Shown here piece by piece: positions 1 through 8,273 of a DNA stretch of 64,000 nucleotides. Where the stretch lies: assembly GCF_029351045.1 (NCBI RefSeq), contig NZ_JARKIN010000001.1, positions 6,601,001-6,665,000 of the forward strand, in the 5' to 3' direction. A program made the translations under genes and the position numbers. Within the stretch, counting starts at the first letter, position 1, and each line of letters starts with the position of its first letter. This DNA comes from Streptomyces sp. WMMB303 (GTDB lineage Bacteria > Actinomycetota > Actinomycetes > Streptomycetales > Streptomycetaceae). The notes beneath the pieces are model-generated. The model saw only the letters and a program-made list of their open reading frames with translations. It was not told the origin of the DNA and did no database searches.

Positions 1-1
1 C

Positions 2-364
2 GGCTATCCCCAGCAGCCGGGACAGAACCCTTACAACCAGCCGCCCGGCCAGCCGGCATACGGCTACCCGCAGCAGCAGCCGATGGGCGCCATGCCCGGC
101 CAGTACACCGGGGACCCGAACGCTCCGTACGGTTACGACCCGTACGGACGGCCGCTCTCCGACAAGTCCAAGATCGTCGCGGGAGTGCTCCAGCTCTTCA
201 TCGGCGGCCTGGGCATCGGCCGGTTCTACACCGGCCACGTGGGCATGGGCATAGCCCAGCTCTTCACCTGCGGGGGCCTGGGCATCTGGTCGCTGGTCGA
301 CGGCATCATCTTCCTGACCAGCGACAGCCGCACCGACAGCGACGGCCGCGTCCTGCGTGGCTGA
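2..364 (+). CDS. TM2 domain membrane protein (5' end outside window)
   Basis: The reading frame is already open at the left edge, so the true start lies upstream. The visible N-terminal part is rich in Pro, Gln, Tyr and Gly (repeats like GYPQQPGQNPY), a typical disordered cytoplasmic tail. The C-terminal part is a TM2 domain: a first hydrophobic helix (VAGVLQLFIGGLGIGRFYTG), a short turn, and a second helix ending near WSLVDGIIFL. TM2 proteins are small bitopic or hairpin membrane proteins of unknown biochemical role; many actinobacterial ones sit beside a DUF2752 gene, as here. The stop overlaps the region just before the next gene, which suggests one operon. Function beyond membrane location cannot be read from the sequence. 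Confidence 0.85.
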   Translation, partial: GYPQQPGQNPYNQPPGQPAYGYPQQQPMGAMPGQYTGDPNAPYGYDPYGRPLSDKSKIVAGVLQLFIGGLGIGRFYTGHVGMGIAQLFTCGGLGIWSLVDGIIFLTSDSRTDSDGRVLRG

Positions 365-419
365 GGCTGCCGAACGCCCCGGGGGAGGGCGCCGCGACAC
401 GAGGGGAGGCACTGGCCAC

Positions 420-845
420 ATGGCGATCATCGACGTCCCTGCTGCCGTGGGCCGACTCCGCGCCGCCCTCTCCCACCCGGCCGCCCCGCCGCTCGCCACG
501 GCGGCGGCCGGCCTGGCAGGCGCCTGCTATCTGTGGGGCACCGACCCGCACACCTCGGGCAACCTGCTGCCCCGCTGCCCCTTCAACTGGGCCACCGGAC
601 TGCTCTGCCCCGCCTGTGGCGGCACGCGGATGGTCTACGACCTGATGCACGGCGATGTCGCCGCCGCCCTGCACGACAACGCCGCACTGCTCACCGTCGG
701 CCTGCCCGTCGCCCTCTACCTCTCCGGCCGCTGGCTCTCCGAGGGGCTGCGCGGCCGGCGCTGGGCCCCGCGCATGAGCACCCGCGGCAAGGTGGCCGTA
801 CTGAGCGCCGCCGTCGCCTGGGTCGTGGCCCGGAATCTGCTCTGA
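420..845 (+). CDS. DUF2752 family membrane protein
   Basis: This is a 141-residue protein. The start at 420 is preferred over the in-frame ATG at 357 because a purine-rich ribosome binding site (gaggggagg) lies about 9 bases before it and 357 would overlap the upstream gene. The hallmark is the conserved segment CPFNWATGLLCPACGGTR, the two-cysteine signature of DUF2752, followed by hydrophobic stretches around residues 90-110 and 120-140. The family has no known reaction; in Streptomyces it is commonly found next to TM2 proteins, and both probably act in the membrane. It converges on the methyltransferase gene downstream. Confidence 0.85.
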   Translation: MAIIDVPAAVGRLRAALSHPAAPPLATAAAGLAGACYLWGTDPHTSGNLLPRCPFNWATGLLCPACGGTRMVYDLMHGDVAAALHDNAALLTVGLPVALYLSGRWLSEGLRGRRWAPRMSTRGKVAVLSAAVAWVVARNLL

Positions 846-873
846 CGCCGGCGGGCCGTCTCGGCGGCGCAGG

Positions 874-926
874 AGTCGTCCCCGCGCGGCCCGGCACCCG
901 AGTCGTCCCCCGCGGCCCGGCACCCG
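874..926. repeat. Tandem 26-27 bp repeat between convergent genes
   Basis: Two near-identical copies (874-900 and 901-926) starting agtcgtcccc and ending cccggcacccg lie between the DUF2752 stop and the methyltransferase stop. They differ by one inserted dinucleotide and a base shift. No clear stem-loop terminator is seen here. Confidence 0.7.
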
Positions 927-978
927 GCTCCGGGCCACCGCTCGTCTCCGGGGCCCGGCAACTCGTCCTGGCGGGGTG

Positions 979-2604
979 TCAGTCCTGCACCGGGGCCAGG
1001 AACCCCTGTTCGACCAGGAGTCTGATCGATTCCGGTGTGCGCGCCCGCAGCTCGGCCGGGTCCTCGCCCAGCAGTTGGCCGATGGCGTCCAGGATGCGGC
1101 CCGCGGTCAGCGTCCCGTCGCACACCCCGGCGAATCCGGCGCCGACCGTGTCCACCGTCGTCGCCCGCCGCATTCCCCGGTTCTGCCGCAGCACCACGTA
1201 CTCCGGATCCTCCGCACCCGGCGCCCCGACCTGTTCCTGGACCACCTCGTCCGCGAGGAGGAAGCGGTATTCCAACAGCGCCGCGTCGCTGGTCCGGCGC
1301 AGGAAGTCCTGTCGTTCGAAGTGCGTCCGGATCACCTCGCCCAGCGGTTGTTCGACCGGATGCGGCCACTCCTCGGCACGCACCGAGGGGGACTCGGCGT
1401 CCGTGCGCCGCAGCGTGACCCAGCCGAACCCGACCGCCTTGGTGCCGCGTGCCGCGAACTCGTCCAGCCAGGCGTCGTAGCGCGCCGCGTACGCGGCCGC
1501 GCCGTCCCGGTGGTCCCCCGCGTCGCGCAGCCACAGCTCCGCGTACTGGGTGACGTCCTGCACCTCCCGCTGCACGATCCAGGCGTCGCACCCAGGCGGC
1601 ACCCAGGAGCGGACGCGGTCCCGCCAGTCCGCACCCTCCTGGTGCTCCCAGTTGGCCAGCAACTGGCAGTAGCCGCCCGGGGTCAGCTGGCGGGCGGCCT
1701 GCTCGACGAGGTGGCGGCACATGTCGTCACCCGCCATGCCGCCGTCGCGGTAGGTCAGCCGGGCTCCGGGAGAGATCACGAACGGCGGATTGGAGACGAT
1801 CAGATCGTACGGCTCCGCGTCCGCCACCGGCTCGAACAGCGAGCCCTCGCGCAGCTCCGGCTCGGCGGCGCCGGACAGTGCGAGGGTCAACCGGGTGAAG
1901 CGCAGCGCCCGCGGATTGAGGTCGGTGGCGGTGACATGCGTGGCGAACCGGTCGGCGTGCAGCGCCTGGATCCCGGAGCCGGCGCCGAGATCGAGCGCAC
2001 GGTCGACCGGGGTGGGCACCATGATCCCGGCCAGCGTGGTGGAGGCGCCGCCGACGCCCAGGACCACGTCCGCCCCGGGGCGCCCCGCGCCGGACCCCCC
2101 TTGACCACCGGGCTCGCCGGACTCGCCGGACTCGCGTGCGTCACCCGGGTCACGCGAGTCGCCCGACACACGGAGGCCGCCCGCACCACCCGCGCCGCCG
2201 ACGGCGCACCCGCTGTCACTGACGACCCACCAGTCCTGGCCCTCCGGACCGCTGTAGGGGCGCACGTCGACGGTGGCGCGTACGGACTCCTCGGCCCCCT
2301 CCGCCGGGCCCGGCACCCGCTCCAGCCAGCGGTCGGCCAGAAGCGCGTCGACGGGCAGCACGGCATGCGCGCTCCGGTACGGCACGGCCTGCTGCAGCAG
2401 GAAGAGGCGGGTCAGCGTCGCCAACGGCCCCCCGTCCCGGGTGGCGCGCAGCGCCGGAACAGTCTCGCCGCGGGCGAGGGCCGCGTAGGCGGGGGCGCCG
2501 AGGAGGTCCAGGAGGCCGTCGGCGGTGAATCCGGCGGCGCCCAGTGCCTCCCGCACCTTGCGGGTGCTCTCGGTCGTGGGCTCGGGAAGTGCGTCAGTGC
2601 TCAC
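979..2604 (-). CDS. Class I SAM-dependent methyltransferase (HemK/RlmG-like)
   Basis: This is a 541-residue protein. The SAM-binding motif I reads LDLGAGSGIQAL and motif IV is IVSNPPFV; an NPPF motif is characteristic of N-methyltransferases that modify Gln, Asn or a nucleobase amino group (HemK/PrmC, RlmG, Dam types). The N-terminal 180 residues form a separate helical domain, joined to the catalytic domain through a Gly/Ser/Asp-rich low-complexity linker of about 45 residues. I chose the GTG at 2604 because an AAGGAG site lies 10 bases upstream; the ATG at 2613 almost touches that site. The target (rRNA, release factor or other) cannot be told from sequence. It converges with the DUF2752 gene. 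Confidence 0.88.
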   Translation of the reverse strand: MSTDALPEPTTESTRKVREALGAAGFTADGLLDLLGAPAYAALARGETVPALRATRDGGPLATLTRLFLLQQAVPYRSAHAVLPVDALLADRWLERVPGPAEGAEESVRATVDVRPYSGPEGQDWWVVSDSGCAVGGAGGAGGLRVSGDSRDPGDARESGESGEPGGQGGSGAGRPGADVVLGVGGASTTLAGIMVPTPVDRALDLGAGSGIQALHADRFATHVTATDLNPRALRFTRLTLALSGAAEPELREGSLFEPVADAEPYDLIVSNPPFVISPGARLTYRDGGMAGDDMCRHLVEQAARQLTPGGYCQLLANWEHQEGADWRDRVRSWVPPGCDAWIVQREVQDVTQYAELWLRDAGDHRDGAAAYAARYDAWLDEFAARGTKAVGFGWVTLRRTDAESPSVRAEEWPHPVEQPLGEVIRTHFERQDFLRRTSDAALLEYRFLLADEVVQEQVGAPGAEDPEYVVLRQNRGMRRATTVDTVGAGFAGVCDGTLTAGRILDAIGQLLGEDPAELRARTPESIRLLVEQGFLAPVQD

Positions 2605-2665
2605 CCGCGCCATTCTCCTTCGCTCCCGGGCCGCTCCGCCGCCGGGGGCGCGGGTCGCTGCATCC

Positions 2666-3220
2666 TCAGGAATTGCCCTTGGTCACACCCGTCTTCTTGC
2701 AGCTCTCCTGCTTGCCCATCGCCTTGCCGACCTCGCCCTTCTGCAGCTCCTGGAGGGCCTTGTCGCCGCTCTGGCCCAAGGACTTGAGCTTGGCGGCCAC
2801 GGAGTCGAGCCCCTCGTCGAACTTGTCGTCGGTGGGGAGCTTGTCGGTGGCGACCTTGAGGTCGTGGTACTGGTCCGCGATGTGGTCCAGTTCCTTGACC
2901 GCGTCCTTCTGCAGGGTCTCTCCGTCGTCCACGGGGGGCGCCCCGGCCTTCTTCACCGCCGAGGCCATGGCCTGGTACGCGTCGGAAACCTTCTGGAACC
3001 CGGCGGAGTCGGCCTTCTTGACCTCTTCGGGGGACTTGGTCGCCTGAGACGCGTCGGCGATCGAGGCGTTGGCCTGATCGATCTTGTCGAGCTGGGGCTG
3101 GAGGTCGTCGCAGACCTGCTTGGCCCAGTCGTCGGTCTTGCCACTGTCGTCACTGCAACCAGTCAGCGCGAGTACGACCGCCGCACCGCCGGACAGCGCC
3201 GCCGCGAGCTTCTTGTTCAC
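2666..3220 (-). CDS. Small secreted lipoprotein
   Basis: This is a 184-residue protein with a classic lipoprotein signal: VNKKLAAALSG, a hydrophobic core, then the lipobox LTGC, so Cys25 should be lipidated and the protein anchored outside the membrane. The mature part is highly charged and helical with many Lys, Asp and Ala, and includes heptad-like stretches, but no catalytic motif. The GTG start at 3220 has a good upstream site (ggaaggga); the in-frame ATG at 3238 lacks one. I do not recognise a function. It lies between hppA and the methyltransferase, both on the same strand. Confidence 0.8.
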   Translation of the reverse strand: MNKKLAAALSGGAAVVLALTGCSDDSGKTDDWAKQVCDDLQPQLDKIDQANASIADASQATKSPEEVKKADSAGFQKVSDAYQAMASAVKKAGAPPVDDGETLQKDAVKELDHIADQYHDLKVATDKLPTDDKFDEGLDSVAAKLKSLGQSGDKALQELQKGEVGKAMGKQESCKKTGVTKGNS

Positions 3221-3551
3221 CGGATCGGTCCCTTCCATGGCTGTTCGGCCCGGAACATACACGCCAGAGCGGGAGTGACGGCGAGCCGGATGAACCTTAT
3301 GCCTACTATTGCAGCCATTTGCACCAACAGTTCGGCGCGACATCCCACACTCTTCCGCCGCCGGCCCGCCCCGCTCCCGGCAGACGGGACACGGGCGGGC
3401 AACGGCTCGGAGGCGCCGGAGGCGGCGGCCGGCAGCGGGGACGGACAGCCGCAGATGCCGCCGCTCCGCAGAGGCCGCGAGGGGCCGCGGAGGCGCCCCG
3501 CGGCGTCGGCACGAGAGGACGGCGGAGTCGGAAGCGGCCACGGAAGACACA

Positions 3552-3589
3552 GCGAGCGGGCGGGACACCAACGCGTCCCGCCCGCTCGC
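3552..3589 (-). terminator. Stem-loop downstream of hppA
   Basis: A perfect 15-bp stem (3552-3566 with 3575-3589, arm GCGAGCGGGCGGGAC) with an 8-base loop lies about 160 bases past the hppA stop. No T-run follows, as is usual in Streptomyces. The whole 3221-3747 interval contains no credible gene. Confidence 0.6.
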
Positions 3590-3634
3590 CGGTTACGGCC
3601 ACCGCACGCGCCGTCCGCGTACGGCCGGGTGGCG

Positions 3635-3674
3635 CTGCGGCCCTGCGGCCCTGCGGCCCTGCGGCCCTGCGGCA
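3635..3674. repeat. Five tandem copies of an 8-bp unit
   Basis: Unit CTGCGGCC is repeated four times exactly and once with a final A, in the non-coding stretch downstream of hppA. Because 8 is not a multiple of 3, such a repeat is likely to vary in length without coding constraint. Confidence 0.85.
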
Positions 3675-3747
3675 GTATCGCCGCGAACCGCCCTGCCGGC
3701 CGTCTGCTCCGGATCGGTTCCGTCCGGCCCGGTCCGGAGCCCAGGGT

Positions 3748-6183
3748 CTACGAGGCAGCCACCGGGTCCACCGGATCCGCCGGATCGACCGGCGGGTCGG
3801 AGGGCTCGGCGCGCCGTTCGGCGGTGTTCTCGTCCGTCACGGCGACGCCGCGGCGCTTGGAGACGTAGACCGCGCCGACGACAACCGCCACGGCGACCAG
3901 CGAGACCACCACCCGCACGCCGACACTCTTGTCCTCGCCGTAGCTGAACTGCACCACCGCCGGCGCGATCAGCAGCGCCACCAGGTTCATCACCTTCAGC
4001 AGTGGGTTGATCGCCGGGCCCGCGGTGTCCTTGAACGGGTCGCCGACCGTGTCGCCGATGATGGTGGCCTCGTGGGCCTCGCTGCCCTTTCCGCCGTGGT
4101 GGCCGTCCTCCACCAGCTTCTTCGCGTTGTCCCAGGCACCGCCCGAGTTGGCGAGGAAGACGGCCATCAGGGTGCCGGCGCCGATCGCCCCGGCGAGGAA
4201 CGCCGCCAGCGCACCGACCCCGAAGGTGAAGCCGACCAGGATCGGCGCCATCACGGCCAGCAGCCCCGGAGTCGTGAGCTCCCGCAGCGCGTCCTTGGTG
4301 CAGATGTCCACCACCCGGCCGTACTCGGGCTGCTCGGTGTGGTCCATGATCCCCGGACGCTCCCGGAACTGCCGCCGCACCTCGAAGACGACCGAACCGG
4401 CGGAGCGGGAGACGGCGTTGATGGCGAGCCCCGAGAACAGGAACACCACCGCGGCCCCGAACATCAGCCCGACCAGCGTGCTGGGCTGGGCGATGTCCAC
4501 GAGTTCCAGCATCTTGCCCGCGCTCTGGTCCGCGTCGGTGAGCGCTTGGGCCAGTTCGGTGCGGTACGAACCGAAGAGCGCGGCGGCGGCGAGCACCGCC
4601 GTGGCGATGGCGATGCCCTTGGTGATCGCCTTGGTGGTGTTGCCCACCGCGTCCAGGTCGGTGAGGACCTGGGCGCCCGCGCCCTCGACGTCGCCGGACA
4701 TCTCCGCAATGCCCTGCGCGTTGTCCGAGACGGGCCCGAAGGTGTCCATGGCGACGATCACGCCGACGGTGGTCAGCAGCCCGGTCCCGGCCAGCGCGAC
4801 CGCGAACAGCGCCAGCATCACCGTGCCGCCGCCCAGCAGGAACGCGCCGTAGACGCTCAGTCCGATCAGCAGCGCCGTGTAGACGGCCGACTCCAGACCG
4901 ATGGAGACGCCCGAGAGCACGACCGTCGCCGGCCCCGTGAGGGAGGTCCGGCCGATGTCCCGCACCGGCTTGCGGGTGGTCTCGGTGAAGTAGCCGGTCA
5001 GCTGCTGGATGACGGCGGCGAGCACGATGCCGATCGCGACCGCCACGACGGCCAGCACGCGCGGGTCGCCGCTGTGCCCGAGGATCTCCTGCGCGTCGTC
5101 TCCCGAGACGCCCTTGAGGTCCGCGTAGCTGGAGGGCAGGTAGGTGAAGGCGGCGATCGCCACCAGCGCGAGCGAGATCACGGCCGAGATGAAGAAGCCC
5201 CGGTTGATCGCGGTCATCCCGCTGCGGTCGGCGCGGCGCGGCGCCACGGCGAACACGCCGATCATGGCGGTGATCACCCCGATGGCGGGCACGAGGAGCG
5301 GGAAGACCAGCCCGTCGTTGCCGAAGACGGCGGTGCCGAGGATGAGCGCGGCCACCAGCGTCACGGCATACGACTCGAACAGGTCGGCCGCCATACCGGC
5401 GCAGTCGCCGACGTTGTCGCCGACGTTGTCCGCGATGGTGGCCGCGTTGCGCGGATCGTCCTCCGGGATGCCCTGCTCGACCTTGCCGACCAGGTCGGCG
5501 CCCACGTCGGCGGCCTTGGTGAAGATCCCGCCGCCGACCCGCATGAACATCGCGATCAGCGCGGCGCCGAGGCCGAAGCCCTCCAGCACCTTGGGCGCGT
5601 CGGCCGCGTAGACGAGCACCACGCAGGCGGCACCGAAGAGGCCGAGTCCGACAGTGAACATTCCGACGACGCCGCCGGTGCGAAATGCGATCTTCATCGC
5701 CCGGTGGGAAACGGCGGTGAGATCGCCGGACGCTTCCTCGGCGCCCGGCGCCGGAGTCGCCTCACGGGCCGCGGCGGCCACGCGCACATTGCTGCGCACC
5801 GCGAGCCACATGCCGATATAGCCGGTCGCCGCCGAGAATCCGGCACCGACCAGGAAGAACAACGACCGGCCGATCCGCTGCTGCATATCGTCGGCCGGCA
5901 ACAACATGAGCAGGAAGAAGACCACCACCGCGAATACCCCGAGGGTGCGCAGCTGCCGAGCCAGGTAGGCGTTCGCGCCTTCCTGCACGGCAGCGGCGAT
6001 CTTCTTCATGCTGTCGGTGCCCTCGCCCGCCGCGAGCACTTGTCGTACCAGCACCATGGCGACGCCGAGCGCTGCGAGCGCGACAACCGCGATCACGATC
6101 GCGAGTCCCCGGTTGCCACTGGTCAGCTCTGCGGCGTCCGCGAGGTACTGGGGTTGGTGGAGTGGGCTGAGATGCCCCGCCAT
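3748..6183 (-). CDS. hppA: Membrane-bound proton-translocating pyrophosphatase
   Basis: This integral membrane enzyme couples hydrolysis of cytoplasmic pyrophosphate to proton export. The 811-residue protein has about 16 hydrophobic segments. The catalytic loops are visible: DVGADLVGKVE, the acidic DNVGDNVGDCAGMAAD motif that binds Mg-PPi, and a late acidic KLVEDG segment. The residue that marks the two subfamilies is Lys in GNTTKAITKG, which in this family indicates the potassium-independent class. The start at 6183 has a textbook AAGGAGG seven bases upstream, and upstream in-frame ATGs have none. It is monocistronic, with a long upstream region (6184-7029). A long antisense open frame over it is a high-GC artefact. 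Confidence 0.97.
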   Translation of the reverse strand: MAGHLSPLHQPQYLADAAELTSGNRGLAIVIAVVALAALGVAMVLVRQVLAAGEGTDSMKKIAAAVQEGANAYLARQLRTLGVFAVVVFFLLMLLPADDMQQRIGRSLFFLVGAGFSAATGYIGMWLAVRSNVRVAAAAREATPAPGAEEASGDLTAVSHRAMKIAFRTGGVVGMFTVGLGLFGAACVVLVYAADAPKVLEGFGLGAALIAMFMRVGGGIFTKAADVGADLVGKVEQGIPEDDPRNAATIADNVGDNVGDCAGMAADLFESYAVTLVAALILGTAVFGNDGLVFPLLVPAIGVITAMIGVFAVAPRRADRSGMTAINRGFFISAVISLALVAIAAFTYLPSSYADLKGVSGDDAQEILGHSGDPRVLAVVAVAIGIVLAAVIQQLTGYFTETTRKPVRDIGRTSLTGPATVVLSGVSIGLESAVYTALLIGLSVYGAFLLGGGTVMLALFAVALAGTGLLTTVGVIVAMDTFGPVSDNAQGIAEMSGDVEGAGAQVLTDLDAVGNTTKAITKGIAIATAVLAAAALFGSYRTELAQALTDADQSAGKMLELVDIAQPSTLVGLMFGAAVVFLFSGLAINAVSRSAGSVVFEVRRQFRERPGIMDHTEQPEYGRVVDICTKDALRELTTPGLLAVMAPILVGFTFGVGALAAFLAGAIGAGTLMAVFLANSGGAWDNAKKLVEDGHHGGKGSEAHEATIIGDTVGDPFKDTAGPAINPLLKVMNLVALLIAPAVVQFSYGEDKSVGVRVVVSLVAVAVVVGAVYVSKRRGVAVTDENTAERRAEPSDPPVDPADPVDPVAAS

Positions 6184-7029
6184 TCGTCCTCCTTGACGTT
6201 TGGCACATGGGCGCGCGCAAGCACGCTCAGGCGTCCTGCTGCAAAGATGTGGACGGATTGTAGGGAGTGCCACTAGATCAAAACAGAGCGCAGCAGCGAG
6301 AATTCGCCGGGATCGGCGAAGATCAGCCGCACAGGAAGCGGATAATTCGCTCGCACGAGGGAACCCGCAAATTCAACTGACCCCAGGAAAACGATCTATC
6401 GGGTGAACGAAGAGGGTCGGTGCAACCGGTTTAATGGCTGGTCAGAAATATCGAACCAGATCTTCGGAAGATCAGAAATGAAGATCACGAAAACCGGCAC
6501 GGACGAGTGAACCGAAGATCGAAAATCTCCTCGGGATGTGGCGGGCTACGACGGGTGAGGATGTGGAGGTCCGGAAAGTTTTCCGGGGAGGACGAGTCCA
6601 GGGAACCGGACAGCTCCGGGGGGCGGACCGCGTGGAACAGCCGCGGGGCGCCGGGAGCGAGGCTCGGCTGCGGGTCGCCTCGCGGGTCGCGGGTACAGAC
6701 CGTGTCGGGCCAGGCACCGGGCCCGGGGGTCGGCTCCGGGGCGCGAACGTCTGCTGCGGGCCGGAACGCCTGCTGCGGGCCGGGAAGACGCAGGGGAAGG
6801 GCACAGGGTCAGGGGCCCCACAGGAAGCAGACTCGGGCCCGGCGGGGGCGAGCGCCGACCTGTAGGAACTCGGCGGGCAGCTCCGGCCGGGGCGGAAAAG
6901 GACTCCGGCCCGGGCTCCGGCAGCCCGGTACAGATGTGGGTCGGCTCCACAGGAACAAGCCCGGCTCCCAGGCCGGGACAAGGCGGCCCGGGTAGGAGCA
7001 AACCTGCTCCGGGCCAGGAAAGCGCCCGT
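6184..7029. other. Long non-coding interval upstream of hppA
   Basis: This is 846 bases without a convincing gene. The part next to hppA (6184-6480) is noticeably more A/T-rich than its surroundings and should hold the hppA promoter, though I cannot place -35/-10 boxes with confidence. The part 6500-7000 is G-rich on the plus strand with short repeated words such as tgctgcgggccgg (near 6748 and 6769). Open frames there have no domain signal or good ribosome site. Confidence 0.5.
6985..7015 (-). terminator. Stem-loop after the anti-sigma gene
   Basis: GGAGCA (6995-7000) pairs with TGCTCC (7005-7010) across an AACC loop. The stem extends by GGCCC (6985-6989) with GGGCC (7011-7015) past a one-sided bulge. 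It begins 15 bases beyond the stop of the anti-sigma gene and would end the bldG transcript. Confidence 0.5.
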
Positions 7030-7605
7030 TCAGGGGAGGACGGGCTCCGTCGTGGGCCAGCTCATACGGATCACGCCGCCGTTCTCGTCGGTCGTCACCT
7101 CGACGTCGTCCACCAGCCCGCTGATCACCGCGAGCCCCATTTCTCCGTCGCCCTCGTCCTCCTCGGGGACCGGTTCGGGGATCTCGTCGCGGGCTCCGGG
7201 CATCAGCGCCCCCTCGGCCTCCACGAGCCCACCGGCCGCGCCGCCCGGGGGGCCGCTGCCGTTTCCGGCGGCCTTGGCACCGGCCGCGGCACCGTTCTGC
7301 GGTGCCGCCGAGGCTCCGGCGCCGAGCGTGCCGCCGGGCAGCGTGAAGCGCCGGTGCGGCGCCTCGTCCCCGACTTCGATCGAGAACTTCTTCTCGTCCT
7401 CGATGAGCGACACCCGCACCGGGCTGCTCAGGCCATGACTCATGTGCAGTCCGACGGCGCGGGTGCACGCCTCGCCGACGGCCAGCCGCACCTCGTCGAG
7501 CACGGCTTCGTCGACGCCGGCCCGCCGCGCCACGGCCGCAGCCACCAGCCGCGCCGTACGGACGTGCTCCGGCAGTGCGCTGAAGAGCAGCTCAACGGTG
7601 GCCAT
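7030..7605 (-). CDS. GHKL anti-sigma factor-like protein, BldG partner
   Basis: This is a 191-residue protein of the RsbW/SpoIIAB fold. An N-box-like helix is visible at DEVRLAVGEACTRAVGLHM and a late G-box at GEMGLAVISGLVDDVEV. Between them is an unusual insertion of about 70 residues rich in Gly, Ala and acidic residues where the G1 box of the ATP lid would be expected, so kinase activity may be altered. In S. coelicolor the gene directly downstream of bldG encodes such a protein (SCO3548, also called ORF3), reported to be co-transcribed with bldG and to interact with it. Here it follows bldG by 137 bases on the same strand. The start at 7605 has gaggggg six bases upstream. Confidence 0.9.
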   Translation of the reverse strand: MATVELLFSALPEHVRTARLVAAAVARRAGVDEAVLDEVRLAVGEACTRAVGLHMSHGLSSPVRVSLIEDEKKFSIEVGDEAPHRRFTLPGGTLGAGASAAPQNGAAAGAKAAGNGSGPPGGAAGGLVEAEGALMPGARDEIPEPVPEEDEGDGEMGLAVISGLVDDVEVTTDENGGVIRMSWPTTEPVLP

Positions 7606-7742
7606 GCCATCCCCCTCGGTCTTCCCTGAAAGTCTGCGATGTCCGTCCGAGGACTCGGAGAGCCGGGCCCCGGCGCCCATGCGCCAGTCAGCCGATGAGC
7701 CGCCGGTCCGCCCCACTGGGGACGGACCGGCGGTCCGGCATG

Positions 7743-8084
7743 TCAGTCAGTGGCCGCTACGGCCTCGTCGACCGAGGAATGGATCGGGAACACCTTCGTC
7801 AGACCGGTGATCCGGAAGATCTTGAGAATGCGCTCCTGGTTGCAGACCAGGCGCAGCGAGCCCTCATGGGCACGCACCCGCTTGAGCCCACCCACGAGCA
7901 CGCCGAGCCCGGTGGAGTCGAGAAAATCGACGCCCTCCATGTCCACGACGAGGTGGTAACTGCCGTCGTTTACGAGCTCGACCAACTGCTCACGCAGCTT
8001 GGGCGCGGTGTATACATCAATCTCGCCACCGACCTCGACGATCGTGCGATCGCCTACGGTTCGGGTCGACAGGGACAGGTCCAC
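7743..8084 (-). CDS. bldG: Anti-sigma factor antagonist BldG
   Basis: This is a 113-residue STAS-domain protein of the SpoIIAA/RsbV family, and its sequence agrees with what I know of BldG. The phosphorylatable serine lies in the signature DFLDSTGLGVLVGGLK. Unphosphorylated BldG binds anti-sigma factors and frees their sigma factors; in Streptomyces it is required for aerial mycelium and antibiotic production and controls sigma-H through UshX among others. Translation begins at a GTG (8084) with GGAGG five bases upstream. It leads a two-gene unit with the anti-sigma gene and is divergent from the helicase gene. Confidence 0.97.
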   Translation of the reverse strand: MDLSLSTRTVGDRTIVEVGGEIDVYTAPKLREQLVELVNDGSYHLVVDMEGVDFLDSTGLGVLVGGLKRVRAHEGSLRLVCNQERILKIFRITGLTKVFPIHSSVDEAVAATD

Positions 8085-8135
8085 GGATCCTCCAGCACCT
8101 TGCTATCGAGCGGTCAGCCCCCTCGGTTCTCCCTC

Positions 8136-8175
8136 CCCCTGCCCTGACGGAGGGAGGTACCCCCAAAGGCAGGGG
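8136..8175. repeat. Palindromic repeat in the bldG-helicase intergenic region
   Basis: CCCCTGCC (8136-8143) and GGCAGGGG (8168-8175) form a stem. A second pairing, CCCTCC with GGAGGG, and the word ggaggtaccccca lie inside. This resembles a small dispersed palindromic element seen in many Streptomyces intergenic regions. It lies upstream of bldG, so it would be in its leader or promoter region. Confidence 0.55.
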
Positions 8176-8273
8176 ACGGATCGGCAGCCGCAGAGGCATT
8201 CAATCACTTACCAGCAGGCGAGGACGACGCCTTGCGGTCATTGTCCGCCTCGCCAGTGACACACTCGGTACCG

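Noticed and set aside
3635..3674. Tandem 8-bp units as a possible CRISPR
   Set aside because: No spacers, unit far too short; simple repeat. No CRISPR array was seen in the window.
3319..6276. A 985-codon plus-strand frame over hppA
   Set aside because: It is fully antisense to the pyrophosphatase, is rich in Arg, His, Gly and Asp from high GC3, and has no domain.
6507..6995. Plus-strand frames upstream of bldG's partner
   Set aside because: Arg/Gly-rich, no ribosome site, no domain; treated as non-coding.
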